In this document: positions 1 to 4,952 of the stretch, piece by piece | How the letters are laid out: every line of letters starts with the position of its first letter | Numbering within the stretch: the first letter of the stretch is position 1 | Assembly (NCBI GenBank): GCA_012962595.1 | Contig: DTXE01000469.1 | Coordinates: forward strand, 1-5,866 | Length of the DNA: 5,866 nt | Direction of reading: 5' to 3' | DNA from: Syntrophaceae bacterium | Lineage (GTDB): Bacteria > Desulfobacterota > DTXE01 | Notes under the pieces: generated by a model | The model's input: only the letters and a program-made list of their open reading frames with translations | The model's database searches: none | Told to the model about the DNA's origin: nothing | Translations under genes and position numbers: made by a program

Positions 1-690
1 ATTTTTTAGATCCTGAATGGCCGCTAGATAAAGATTTTCTTTTACCTTGATATCATTAAGCAAAGCAAGTTGCCTTTTCCTCTCTTTCTTTATTCTATCC
101 TGCCTTTTCTTAATTTCCAATTTAAGATCAAACAGCCTTCTCTTCTCATTCCTAAGGTCTATTTGTGCCATGCGCAGAGATGAGAGATCACACTGGTAAT
201 CTTTCAAGATGGCGATATCATATCTCATAATATACTCAAGATATTTAAGGCACCTTATAAAATTAGTAGGGGTCTGGGCTGAAAAGAGCATGTTCCAAGA
301 GGCTATTTGACTTAATTTATAATAAGACCTCAAGCGTTGATGAAGATGTGTTTTGGTTCTTTGGGTGTCAGTCCATAATCTATGTATTTTGGTATCTAGC
401 GCCTTAATTTTATCCTGGGTTTCTTTAAGACCTCTATTCAAGCTTTCCAATTTTCTGGTTTCTGCATGTATTTTTCTATTAAGAGAATCGAGTTCCCATA
501 TGAGGTGTCTTTTGGTCTCCCGAATATCTTTAATTTTTCTCCTTTTTTCCTTTAACTTTTGCTCAATTTCTCTTGCCCTTTTTTTCTCTTTGACAAGCCC
601 CCTTTTTATTAGCGTTATATCCTTTGCCCATACATGATTATGGAGCATGATCAATGAAAGGATTATGGCAAGGAAAACCACCTTCTTCAT
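1..690 (-). CDS. EnvC-like murein hydrolase activator, N-terminal part (runs off left edge)
   Basis: An open frame of 230 codons begins at ATG 690-688 and is still open at base 1, so the C-terminus is missing. Residues 1-22 form a signal peptide: a MKK start, a hydrophobic core, and likely cleavage after VWA, so the product is secreted to the periplasm. Residues 30-105 and 165-210 are highly charged, Lys/Arg/Glu-rich coiled coil. Between them, RLRSYYKLSQIASWNMLFSA (119-138) and the YLEYIMRYD stretch (150-158) match the hinge seen in EnvC-type proteins. The start overlaps the ftsX stop as ATGA, with AGAAGG 11 nt upstream, so translation is probably coupled. In known systems FtsEX recruits such a protein to activate septal amidases (EnvC) or to cut peptidoglycan (PcsB). 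A LytM/M23 domain is expected beyond the edge but is not seen here, so the family call rests on the N-terminal half and on context. Confidence 0.8.
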   Translation of the reverse strand, partial: MKKVVFLAIILSLIMLHNHVWAKDITLIKRGLVKEKKRAREIEQKLKEKRRKIKDIRETKRHLIWELDSLNRKIHAETRKLESLNRGLKETQDKIKALDTKIHRLWTDTQRTKTHLHQRLRSYYKLSQIASWNMLFSAQTPTNFIRCLKYLEYIMRYDIAILKDYQCDLSSLRMAQIDLRNEKRRLFDLKLEIKKRQDRIKKERKRQLALLNDIKVKENLYLAAIQDLKN

Positions 691-1571
691 GTCCTTATAA
701 ACCTTCTAAATGATATGAGGCTACCAAAGAGACCAAGGCCTATACCCACTCCCATAATTCCCAATATCACATCACTTGGTAGAAAACTAATGGATGAGGA
801 GTCCATTTGAACTTTTGAAACAAATAGGCGGTATATGCCAAAAAGGATACTTATGGCAAGAAGTGCTCCCACAAGACCCTGAAGCAAAGCCTCTATGTAA
901 AAAGGGGTTTTTATGAAAAGGTTTGTGGCCCCAACTACTCTCATGATTTCTAATTCTTCTTGCCTGGCATAAATTGCCAATTTTATGGTATTGGAAATTA
1001 TAAACACAGTTGACATAAAGAGCAATCCAAAAATCGCCAAAGCTACTAACTTGATCAGTCTAAAACCGGTGGTAAGACGCTCTATCCATGCCTCACCGTA
1101 TTGTACTTCATCAATTGCACTCAACCCTTTTAACCTCTGGACTAATGTCCTGATACTCTGTATATTTTGGAACGGAGGTTTCAATCTTATCTCGAAAGAT
1201 GCTGGCAGAGGGTTGGTTTCCAACCCCTCTAAAATGCCCTCTTGGTTCTCAAGCTGAGTCTTTAGTCTTTTTAAGGCCTCCTCTTTTGAAATGTAAAGTA
1301 TATTATCAACCTCCAGCATTTCTGAGATTTTAGTTTTCAAGTTTTCAATCTTAGAAGGGTTAAGATTATCTTCCAAAAATAGTACTATAGAGACCTCCTT
1401 TCGCCACTTCTTCACTAAATCATCCACATTTAAGAAAACACATAATACAGCCCCTAATATAGCTAAGGAAAAGGCGATGGAGCCAGTAGTTATAAGATGG
1501 ATCATCAGGTTTTCTCTGATGTTCCGTAAGACCCTCAGAAAAAAATAACCAACGTGCCATAAACCAAACAT
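687..1571 (-). CDS. ftsX: Cell division protein FtsX, ABC transporter permease
   Basis: This 294-residue inner-membrane protein has the FtsX layout: a cytoplasmic N-terminus, a first membrane segment at about 25-47, a periplasmic domain at about 48-170, then segments at about 174-194, 226-246 and 265-287. Family motifs are visible: NPLPASFEIRL (120-130), VQYGEAWIERL (156-166), and the FtsE-contact and permease stretch around RQEELEIMRVVGAT (203-216). It pairs with FtsE and signals across the membrane to a periplasmic partner, fitting the EnvC-like gene overlapping its stop by 4 nt. The ATG at 1571-1569 is the only sensible start, because an in-frame TGA lies 12 nt upstream of it. No good Shine-Dalgarno sits at the normal distance; the nearest strong one (AAAGGAG, 1647-1641) is 69 nt away, beyond a repeat-like spacer. 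Length is normal for the family. Confidence 0.95.
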   Translation of the reverse strand: MFGLWHVGYFFLRVLRNIRENLMIHLITTGSIAFSLAILGAVLCVFLNVDDLVKKWRKEVSIVLFLEDNLNPSKIENLKTKISEMLEVDNILYISKEEALKRLKTQLENQEGILEGLETNPLPASFEIRLKPPFQNIQSIRTLVQRLKGLSAIDEVQYGEAWIERLTTGFRLIKLVALAIFGLLFMSTVFIISNTIKLAIYARQEELEIMRVVGATNLFIKTPFYIEALLQGLVGALLAISILFGIYRLFVSKVQMDSSSISFLPSDVILGIMGVGIGLGLFGSLISFRRFIRT

Positions 1572-1575
1572 GGTA

Positions 1576-1642
1576 TGTAACCGTCACTTGCCACTGTCAT
1601 TAGTCAGTGGGATTAAACTGATGACAAATGACCAATGACGCT
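1576..1642. repeat. Inverted heptad-repeat spacer between ftsE and ftsX
   Basis: On the plus strand the right half holds three consecutive 7-mers, TGACAAA, TGACCAA and TGACGCT (1622-1642). The left half holds related 7-mers in inverse orientation, TCATTAG and TCAGTGG (1597-1610), preceded by the degenerate TCACTTG (1584-1590). The halves can pair imperfectly (GTCATTAGTCAG against CTGATGACAAATGAC) around a short centre. Degenerate heptad arrays of this kind are known as intergenic repeats in several bacterial groups. It fills nearly the whole 74-nt gap in an operon whose other junctions are 6 nt or less. Confidence 0.5.
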
Positions 1643-1647
1643 CCTTT
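1641..1647 (-). promoter_or_regulatory. Stranded Shine-Dalgarno AAAGGAG at the ftsE stop
   Basis: AAAGGAG overlaps the TAA stop of ftsE (1648-1646), as expected for an ftsX ribosome binding site, but the ftsX ATG lies 69 nt farther on. A TTG stands 5 nt after it and opens only an 11-codon frame ending before ftsX. It could be the original ftsX site displaced by the repeat, or it could be brought near the ATG by folding of the spacer. Confidence 0.45.
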
Positions 1648-2299
1648 AATTGATAATTCTTCCCTGATTAAGCCTTACAGACTTTTTACCAACAGTATCA
1701 ACCAATTTCTGATTGTGGGTCGCGAAGAGGATAGTGGTACCCCATGCATTTATATGCTCGAAAATGGCTATAATTTCGTGTGTGGAGTGGGAGTCAAGAT
1801 ATGCACAGGGCTCATCGGCCAGAAGGAGAAAGGGGTTGTTTACCATGGCTCTGGCAATGGCCACTTTTTGCTGTTCGCCATAAGATAGTCTCTTGGTTAG
1901 GATTTTGAATTTATGGCTTAAATTTACCTCTCTCAAGGTATGCATTACTTTCTTTCGAACATAGCTTTTGCTATGTCCCAGAATCTCTAAGGATAAGGCC
2001 ACATTTTCAAATACCGTCCGATTTAAAAGTAGCTTGAAATCTTGGAGTACTATGCCCATTCTCCTCCTCAAGTGGGGTATCTTTGATGGGTGAATATTTG
2101 AGATACTGGTACCATCCATCAGAATCTGGCCTTTAGTAACCCTTTCCTCCAAGAAAATAAGCTTAAGTAAGGTGGTCTTGCCTGCACCACTGGGCCCTGT
2201 TATAAATAGAAAATCCCCCTTGTCTATGCTCAAATTGATGTCATGAAGAACCATGTGACCAGGTTCATAGCTCTTGTAAACATGGAGCATCTGCAACAT
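1646..2299 (-). CDS. ftsE: Cell division ATP-binding protein FtsE
   Basis: This 217-residue ABC ATPase is the cytoplasmic partner of FtsX. In order: Walker A GPSGAGKT (35-42), Q-loop VLQDF with Q86, ABC signature LSYGEQQ (138-144), Walker B FLLLADEP with E163 (157-164), D-loop YLD (167-169) and switch His195 in ATHN. Start MLQMLHVYKSY aligns with the usual FtsE opening (MIxLxxVxKxY), so ATG 2299-2297 is preferred to the ATG at codon 4. It begins 6 nt after the transketolase C-subunit stop with only a weak AGG upstream, which suggests coupled translation. Two positions depart from the usual family: Tyr139... in LSYGEQQ replaces the first Gly of LSGGEQQ, and CAYLD replaces TGNLD after Walker B. 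All ATP-contacting residues remain, so it should be active. Identity is clear from sequence and from the adjoining ftsX. Confidence 0.96.
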   Translation of the reverse strand: MLQMLHVYKSYEPGHMVLHDINLSIDKGDFLFITGPSGAGKTTLLKLIFLEERVTKGQILMDGTSISNIHPSKIPHLRRRMGIVLQDFKLLLNRTVFENVALSLEILGHSKSYVRKKVMHTLREVNLSHKFKILTKRLSYGEQQKVAIARAMVNNPFLLLADEPCAYLDSHSTHEIIAIFEHINAWGTTILFATHNQKLVDTVGKKSVRLNQGRIIN

Positions 2300-2305
2300 G
2301 GGGAG

Positions 2306-3283
2306 TTAACCTGTTGCTACTACTTTTAGAGAAACCCTCTTCTTTTTCTTTCCTAATACTTCCTTGGCTGCCTCCACAATGTTGTGGGGGGTTAGACCAA
2401 AGTGAGAAAGGAGTTGCTTGGGTTTCCCGGATATCCCAAATTTATCCCTAATTCCTATCCTTTTTAAAGTTGTAGGATAATTTTCCGAAAGAACCTCGCT
2501 AACTGCACTTCCCAAGCCACCTGTTACCAAATGTTCCTCAACGGTAACAACGGCGTTGGTCTTAGCTGCAGATTTTAAAAGAAGGACTTCATCCAAAGGC
2601 TTGATGGTAGGCATACTAATGACTTCAACATAGATTCCTTCTTGAGCCAATCTTTGGGCAGCTTCAAGGCTGGAGTGAACCATATATCCTGTTGCTACAA
2701 TGGTTACATCAGAGCCTTTTAAAAGAACATGACCTTTACCGATCTCAAATTTATAACTATCATCAAAGATGATGGGAAACTTTATCCTGGAGCCACGCAC
2801 ATAAACAGGTCCGTTATACTCTACTATGGTTTCTATAATACTCTTCATTTCAATAGCATCGGTGGGGACAATTACAACCATATTGGGTAAATGGCGCATG
2901 AGGGCTATATCCTCAATGGCCTGGTGAGACCCCCCATCATCACCTACAGTGATTCCTCCATGGCTGGCAACGATTTTCACATTGAGTGAGGAGTAGGCTA
3001 TGGACTGGCGAATCTGCTCCCATGCCCTCCCAGTAGCAAATATGGCAAAGGTACTGACAAATGGAATTTTACCCGCAGCGGCCAAACCGGCAGCAGTTCC
3101 CATGAGATCCTGCTCAGAAATCCCCATATTAAAAAACCTTTCTGGGAACCTTTTGGCGAAAATGCAGGTTTTGGTAGAGCCTGATAAATCGGCGTCCAAT
3201 ACTACAATATCTTTATATACTTCCCCCAGTCTTGCTAAGGTTTCCCCGTAAGCCTCCCTAACTCCCATTATTTTGTCCGACAC
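2306..3283 (-). CDS. Transketolase, C-terminal subunit (split enzyme)
   Basis: This 325-residue protein carries the pyrimidine-binding and C-terminal domains of transketolase. Together with the N-terminal subunit just upstream it should transfer two-carbon ketol units between sugar phosphates in the non-oxidative pentose phosphate pathway, using thiamine diphosphate and a divalent metal. Visible marks are GISEQDLMGTAAGLA (54-68), whose Glu57 is the cofactor-activating glutamate; GDDGGSHQAIEDIALMR (114-130), with catalytic-type His120; and TVEEHLVTGGLGSAV (247-261) in the C-terminal domain. The start is GTG (3283-3281): AAAGGGGG lies 8 nt upstream, while the in-frame ATG five codons later lacks a ribosome binding site. 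The stop of the N-subunit is 5 nt before. The tail is lysine-rich (KKKKR, 312-316). DXS and the pyruvate dehydrogenase E1 beta subunit share this fold, but the paired N-subunit argues for transketolase. Confidence 0.93.
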   Translation of the reverse strand: MSDKIMGVREAYGETLARLGEVYKDIVVLDADLSGSTKTCIFAKRFPERFFNMGISEQDLMGTAAGLAAAGKIPFVSTFAIFATGRAWEQIRQSIAYSSLNVKIVASHGGITVGDDGGSHQAIEDIALMRHLPNMVVIVPTDAIEMKSIIETIVEYNGPVYVRGSRIKFPIIFDDSYKFEIGKGHVLLKGSDVTIVATGYMVHSSLEAAQRLAQEGIYVEVISMPTIKPLDEVLLLKSAAKTNAVVTVEEHLVTGGLGSAVSEVLSENYPTTLKRIGIRDKFGISGKPKQLLSHFGLTPHNIVEAAKEVLGKKKKRVSLKVVATG

Positions 3284-3299
3284 TTACTCTACCCCCTTT
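3284..3299 (-). promoter_or_regulatory. Ribosome binding site that fixes the GTG start
   Basis: AAAGGGGG (3299-3292), overlapping the end of the N-subunit gene, stands 8 nt before GTG 3283-3281. This spacing supports the GTG over the ATG at 3268-3266. Confidence 0.6.
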
Positions 3300-4119
3300 G
3301 AGAATCAAATTCCAACTCCCTGAGAGCCCTCTCCAATTCCTCATCGGTAGGGGCTACACCATGATACTCAACCTTATTTTCAAAGAAAGAAACCCCTTTA
3401 CCCTTGATAGTCTCTGCAATAATTATGCTGGGTTGTCCTTTAGTCCTTTCTGCTTTATCAAAGGCGGTTAATATCTGTGCATAATCGTGACCATTTATAT
3501 TAAAAACTTTCCACCCGAATGCCCTCCATTTGTCTGATAGGGGTTCTATGTTCATAACCTCCTCAACCGTACCATCAATTTGCAGATGGTTATGGTCCAA
3601 AATGGCGCAGAGATTATCAAGTTTATAGTGAGCTGCTGACATAGCCGCTTCCCAAATCTGTCCTTCCTGAACCTCACCGTCACCCAAGAGCACATAAACC
3701 CTGGAAGGTTTTCCATCAAGTTTCAAAGCTAATGAGATTCCATTGGCCATAGATAGTCCCTGACCTAAGGAACCTGTGGAGACTTCCACCCCTGGAGTAA
3801 ACTTACAATCTGGATGTCCTTGAAGATGGCTTCCTAGTTTCCTCAGAGATACAAGATCTTCTAATGGGAAATAACCACATCGTGCTAGCACGGCATAAAA
3901 GGCAGGAGCAGCATGTCCTTTTGAAAGGACGAACCTATCCCTTTGATCCCATAAGGGATCAAGAGGTTTATGTCTCATTTTTGAGAAAAAGAGAGCTGTT
4001 AAGATTTCTACTGAGGATAGGGATCCACCTGTGTGTCCTGACCCCGCTCTGTTCAGCATTACTAGGGTATCTCGCCTAACCTGCTTGGCGATATCCTCTA
4101 ACTGATCTACCGCTACCAT
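3289..4119 (-). CDS. Transketolase, N-terminal subunit (split enzyme)
   Basis: This 276-residue protein carries the diphosphate-binding domain of transketolase. Numbering from ATG 4119-4117: RAGSGHTGGSLS (24-35) and SKGHAAPAFY (66-75) supply cofactor- and substrate-contact histidines; QGHPD is at 100-104; the thiamine diphosphate and metal motif starts with GDGEVQEG (146-153) and closes at Asn177 in DHNHLQIDG (175-183); KGKGVSFFE is at 239-247. It lacks the later domains, which the next gene provides 5 nt downstream. The frame could extend eight codons to a TTG at 4143, but a predicted -10 at 4163-4158 would put transcription only a few bases from that TTG. MVAVDQLEDIAKQVRRD also resembles usual N-subunit starts. 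Neither start has a well-placed Shine-Dalgarno; AAAAGG directly abuts the ATG. It heads the run into ftsEX. Confidence 0.93.
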   Translation of the reverse strand: MVAVDQLEDIAKQVRRDTLVMLNRAGSGHTGGSLSSVEILTALFFSKMRHKPLDPLWDQRDRFVLSKGHAAPAFYAVLARCGYFPLEDLVSLRKLGSHLQGHPDCKFTPGVEVSTGSLGQGLSMANGISLALKLDGKPSRVYVLLGDGEVQEGQIWEAAMSAAHYKLDNLCAILDHNHLQIDGTVEEVMNIEPLSDKWRAFGWKVFNINGHDYAQILTAFDKAERTKGQPSIIIAETIKGKGVSFFENKVEYHGVAPTDEELERALRELEFDSQRG

Positions 4120-4157
4120 CCTTTTATCGGTAGAATTCCCCAAAAAAGTGGCACCAC

Positions 4158-4184
4158 ATTATCACAAACCATTTTCAGGTGCAA
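4158..4184 (-). promoter_or_regulatory. Predicted proximal promoter of the transketolase-ftsEX operon
   Basis: TTGCAC (4184-4179), a 15-nt spacer and an extended -10, TGT followed by GATAAT (4163-4158). Predicted initiation near 4151 would leave a leader of about 30 nt to ATG 4119. The small dyad GTGG-TG-CCAC (4156-4147) covers that start. The spacer is short, so the call is moderate. Confidence 0.4.
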
Positions 4185-4201
4185 GGGTAAATCTCTTTTT
4201 T

Positions 4202-4263
4202 GCTATGCCCTCCTTGCCCAGGTTGATGCGGACCCCTCGTCACACTTATTATGGGCATAAAGC
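4202..4263 (-). ncRNA. Candidate structured RNA or leader element upstream of the transketolase operon
   Basis: As minus-strand RNA, TATGCCC (4259-4253) pairs perfectly with GGGCATA (4210-4204), and an outer GC/GC pair forms across a 2-nt bulge. The enclosed 42 nt is richer in G and C than the flanks and contains GAGGGGTCCGCATCAACCTG. Inside, GTCC can pair with GGGC, using one G-U pair. A predicted promoter (4307-4279) would start transcription about 9 nt before the stem. GCAAGG inside the element can also pair with CCTTGC at 4187-4182, giving an alternative fold. No U-tract follows, so it is not an intrinsic terminator. I do not recognise a known riboswitch. Part of it resembles the 5' side of bacterial SRP RNA from memory, but the conserved GGAA-loop segment is absent. 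No protein-coding frame is evident. Confidence 0.35.
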
Positions 4264-4278
4264 GAAAAAGAAATCCCT

Positions 4279-4307
4279 TTTATATAAAAATTTCAAATAA
4301 GAGGCAA
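4279..4307 (-). promoter_or_regulatory. Predicted distal promoter before the structured leader
   Basis: TTGCCT (4307-4302), a 17-nt spacer and TATAAA (4284-4279), within an AT-rich stretch. Initiation near 4272 would transcribe the foldable element and then, without an obvious terminator, the transketolase-ftsEX genes. The -10 matches consensus at 5 of 6 positions and the -35 at 4 of 6. Confidence 0.45.
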
Positions 4308-4344
4308 GAAATGGAGAATGTATAGGTTAGACAGTAGGTTAAAT

Positions 4345-4437
4345 TGGCGGAGAGAGAGGGATTCGAACCCTCGGTAGAGTTTTACCCCTACACTCGCTTA
4401 GCAGGCGAGCCCCTTCAGCCAACTCGGGCATCTCTCC
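4345..4437 (-). tRNA. tRNA-Ser(GCT), reads AGC/AGU
   Basis: The 93-nt gene includes an encoded CCA (4347-4345). The acceptor stem GGAGAGA (4437-4431) pairs with TCTCTCC (4355-4349), with discriminator G. The anticodon arm is CTCGC-CTGCTAA-GCGAG with anticodon GCT at 4402-4400. The T arm is GAGGG-TTCGAAT-CCCTC. A long variable arm (GTAG...CTAC) marks it as class II, as expected for serine. Confidence 0.97.
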
Positions 4438-4440
4438 CTG

Positions 4441-4458
4441 ATCTCGCTAAAGCGAGAT
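4441..4458. repeat. Perfect 8-bp inverted repeat just upstream of tRNA-Ser(GCT)
   Basis: ATCTCGCT and AGCGAGAT are separated by AA, giving a hairpin 3 nt from the tRNA 5' end in the primary transcript. No U-tract follows. Its arms resemble the CTCGC/GCGAG anticodon stem of the neighbouring tRNA. It may be a processing signal or may be fortuitous. Confidence 0.5.
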
Positions 4459-4463
4459 ACCAT

Positions 4464-4545
4464 TAACGGTTAACCTAAAATAACCTTAAACTTCTTTTTA
4501 AATCTAGACCCCATTTTGTCAATTGTTAAAGGTTACAGGTTATCA
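4464..4545. repeat. Inverted heptad arrays flanking the tRNA-Ser(GCT) promoter
   Basis: On the plus strand, TAACGGT and TAACCTA (4464-4477) and, after AAA, TAACCTT (4481-4487) face three contiguous heptads ATTGTTA, AAGGTTA and CAGGTTA (4522-4542). TAACCTT and AAGGTTA are exact complements. The centre holds the -10 and most of the -35 of the tRNA promoter. The layout parallels the ftsE-ftsX spacer, with a different heptad. Confidence 0.45.
4495..4522 (-). promoter_or_regulatory. Predicted promoter of tRNA-Ser(GCT)
   Basis: A perfect TTGACA (4522-4517), a 16-nt spacer and TAAAAA (4500-4495). Initiation near 4488 would give a 5' leader of about 50 nt containing the hairpin at 4458-4441. Confidence 0.55.
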
Positions 4546-4547
4546 GT

Positions 4548-4568
4548 GAAATTTGCCTTGCAAATTTC
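4548..4568 (-). other. Perfect 8-bp hairpin directly 3' of tRNA-Ser(TGA)
   Basis: GAAATTTG and CAAATTTC pair exactly around a 5-nt loop, beginning one base after the encoded CCA. There is no U-run after it, so it is at best a weak terminator; it could stop 3' trimming enzymes. Confidence 0.45.
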
Positions 4569-4569
4569 T

Positions 4570-4658
4570 TGGCGGAGGGAGTAGGATTCGAACCTACGTT
4601 CGCAAATAGCGAAAGCGGTTTTCAAGACCGCCGCCTTAAACCACTCGGCCATCCCTCC
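4570..4658 (-). tRNA. tRNA-Ser(TGA), reads UCA and related UCN codons
   Basis: The 89-nt gene includes an encoded CCA (4572-4570). The acceptor stem GGAGGGA (4658-4652) pairs with TCCCTCC (4580-4574), with discriminator G. The anticodon arm is GCGGT-CTTGAAA-ACCGC with anticodon TGA at 4624-4622. The variable arm is a strong stem, TTCGC...GCGAA, and the T arm is GTAGG-TTCGAAT-CCTAC. It is class II, as expected for serine. Confidence 0.97.
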
Positions 4659-4664
4659 TTAATT

Positions 4665-4693
4665 TTTTTAGCATGATTGAGCCACTATGTCAA
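4665..4693 (-). promoter_or_regulatory. Predicted promoter of tRNA-Ser(TGA)
   Basis: A perfect TTGACA (4693-4688), the optimal 17-nt spacer and TAAAAA (4670-4665). Initiation would fall within a few bases of the mature tRNA 5' end at 4658, so the precursor leader is very short. Confidence 0.65.
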
Positions 4694-4724
4694 TTTATAG
4701 GGCACTTTCTCTAGATGTTATGGT

Positions 4725-4892
4725 TCAACCAACTGGCCGAAAATAGACAATCTTATCAAGAACCACATAGAGATTGGGTTCAAGAACAAGAAGGTTGGAT
4801 GAAACATGTTTAATTTTACCCTTGTGAGAGCTATTATCAACTAACTTAATCTCAATATTCTTGCCCAAAAATCCCGCTAATGTCTTTAACAT
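4725..4892 (-). CDS. Small 55-residue protein, possibly Sm-like beta-barrel; function unknown
   Basis: ATG 4892-4890 to TGA 4727-4725 encodes 55 residues. AGGAG (4904-4900) sits 7 nt upstream, the best ribosome binding site in the window, so this is very probably a real gene. It has no signal peptide or membrane segment. Short alternating hydrophobic strands are visible: GKNIEIKLVD (10-19), GKIKHVS (25-31), LLVLE (34-38), YVVLD (42-46) and KIVYFRPV (47-54). The pattern of a strand, a polar turn with Lys-Gly, then further strands resembles Sm/Hfq-like or related small beta-barrels that bind RNA or act as adaptors; this is inference from pattern only. It lies 41 nt after the fdhD stop on the same strand, with an AT-rich hairpin between, so it may share the fdhD transcript. 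No cysteine or metal-binding motif is present. Confidence 0.75.
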   Translation of the reverse strand: MLKTLAGFLGKNIEIKLVDNSSHKGKIKHVSSNLLVLEPNLYVVLDKIVYFRPVG

Positions 4893-4917
4893 ATATCCTC
4901 TCCTGTCATTAAAATTA

Positions 4918-4952
4918 GGTTATTTAAGGGTATTTAATCTAAAATAACCCTT
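4918..4952 (-). other. AT-rich hairpin over the fdhD stop codon; possible weak terminator or attenuator
   Basis: In the transcript GGTTATTT (4949-4942) pairs perfectly with AAATAACC (4925-4918). An alternative stem, AAGGGT (4952-4947) with ACCCTT (4931-4926), competes with it. The fdhD TAA (4936-4934) is in the loop. The short tail TAATTTTAA follows. Low stability makes full termination doubtful. Confidence 0.35.

Noticed and set aside
353..637. Plus-strand 94-codon frame
   Set aside because: It lies antisense to the EnvC-like coiled coil, with no ribosome binding site; the Ser/Leu/Phe-rich product is what the complement of Lys/Arg/Glu-rich codons gives.
985..1257. Plus-strand frame within ftsX
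   Set aside because: It is antisense to conserved ftsX sequence and shows no recognisable domain.
1628..1888. Plus-strand frame starting in the ftsE-ftsX spacer
   Set aside because: It is mostly antisense to the conserved FtsE signature and Walker B region, and its start lies inside the repeat.
3000..3251. Plus-strand frame within the transketolase C-subunit
   Set aside because: It is antisense to conserved catalytic motifs.
3864..4079. Plus-strand frame within the transketolase N-subunit
   Set aside because: It is antisense to the conserved GSGH and SKGH region.
4120..4143. Eight-codon N-terminal extension of the transketolase N-subunit from a TTG at 4143
   Set aside because: There is no ribosome binding site, and a predicted transcription start lies a few bases upstream; the ATG at 4119 fits the family better.
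4464..4542. CRISPR array or tandem satellite
   Set aside because: The repeats are only about 7 nt, degenerate and inverted, with no spacers and no cas genes nearby.
4345..4658. Integration site with a mobile element at the tRNA genes
   Set aside because: No integrase, transposase or duplicated tRNA 3' end is visible in the window.
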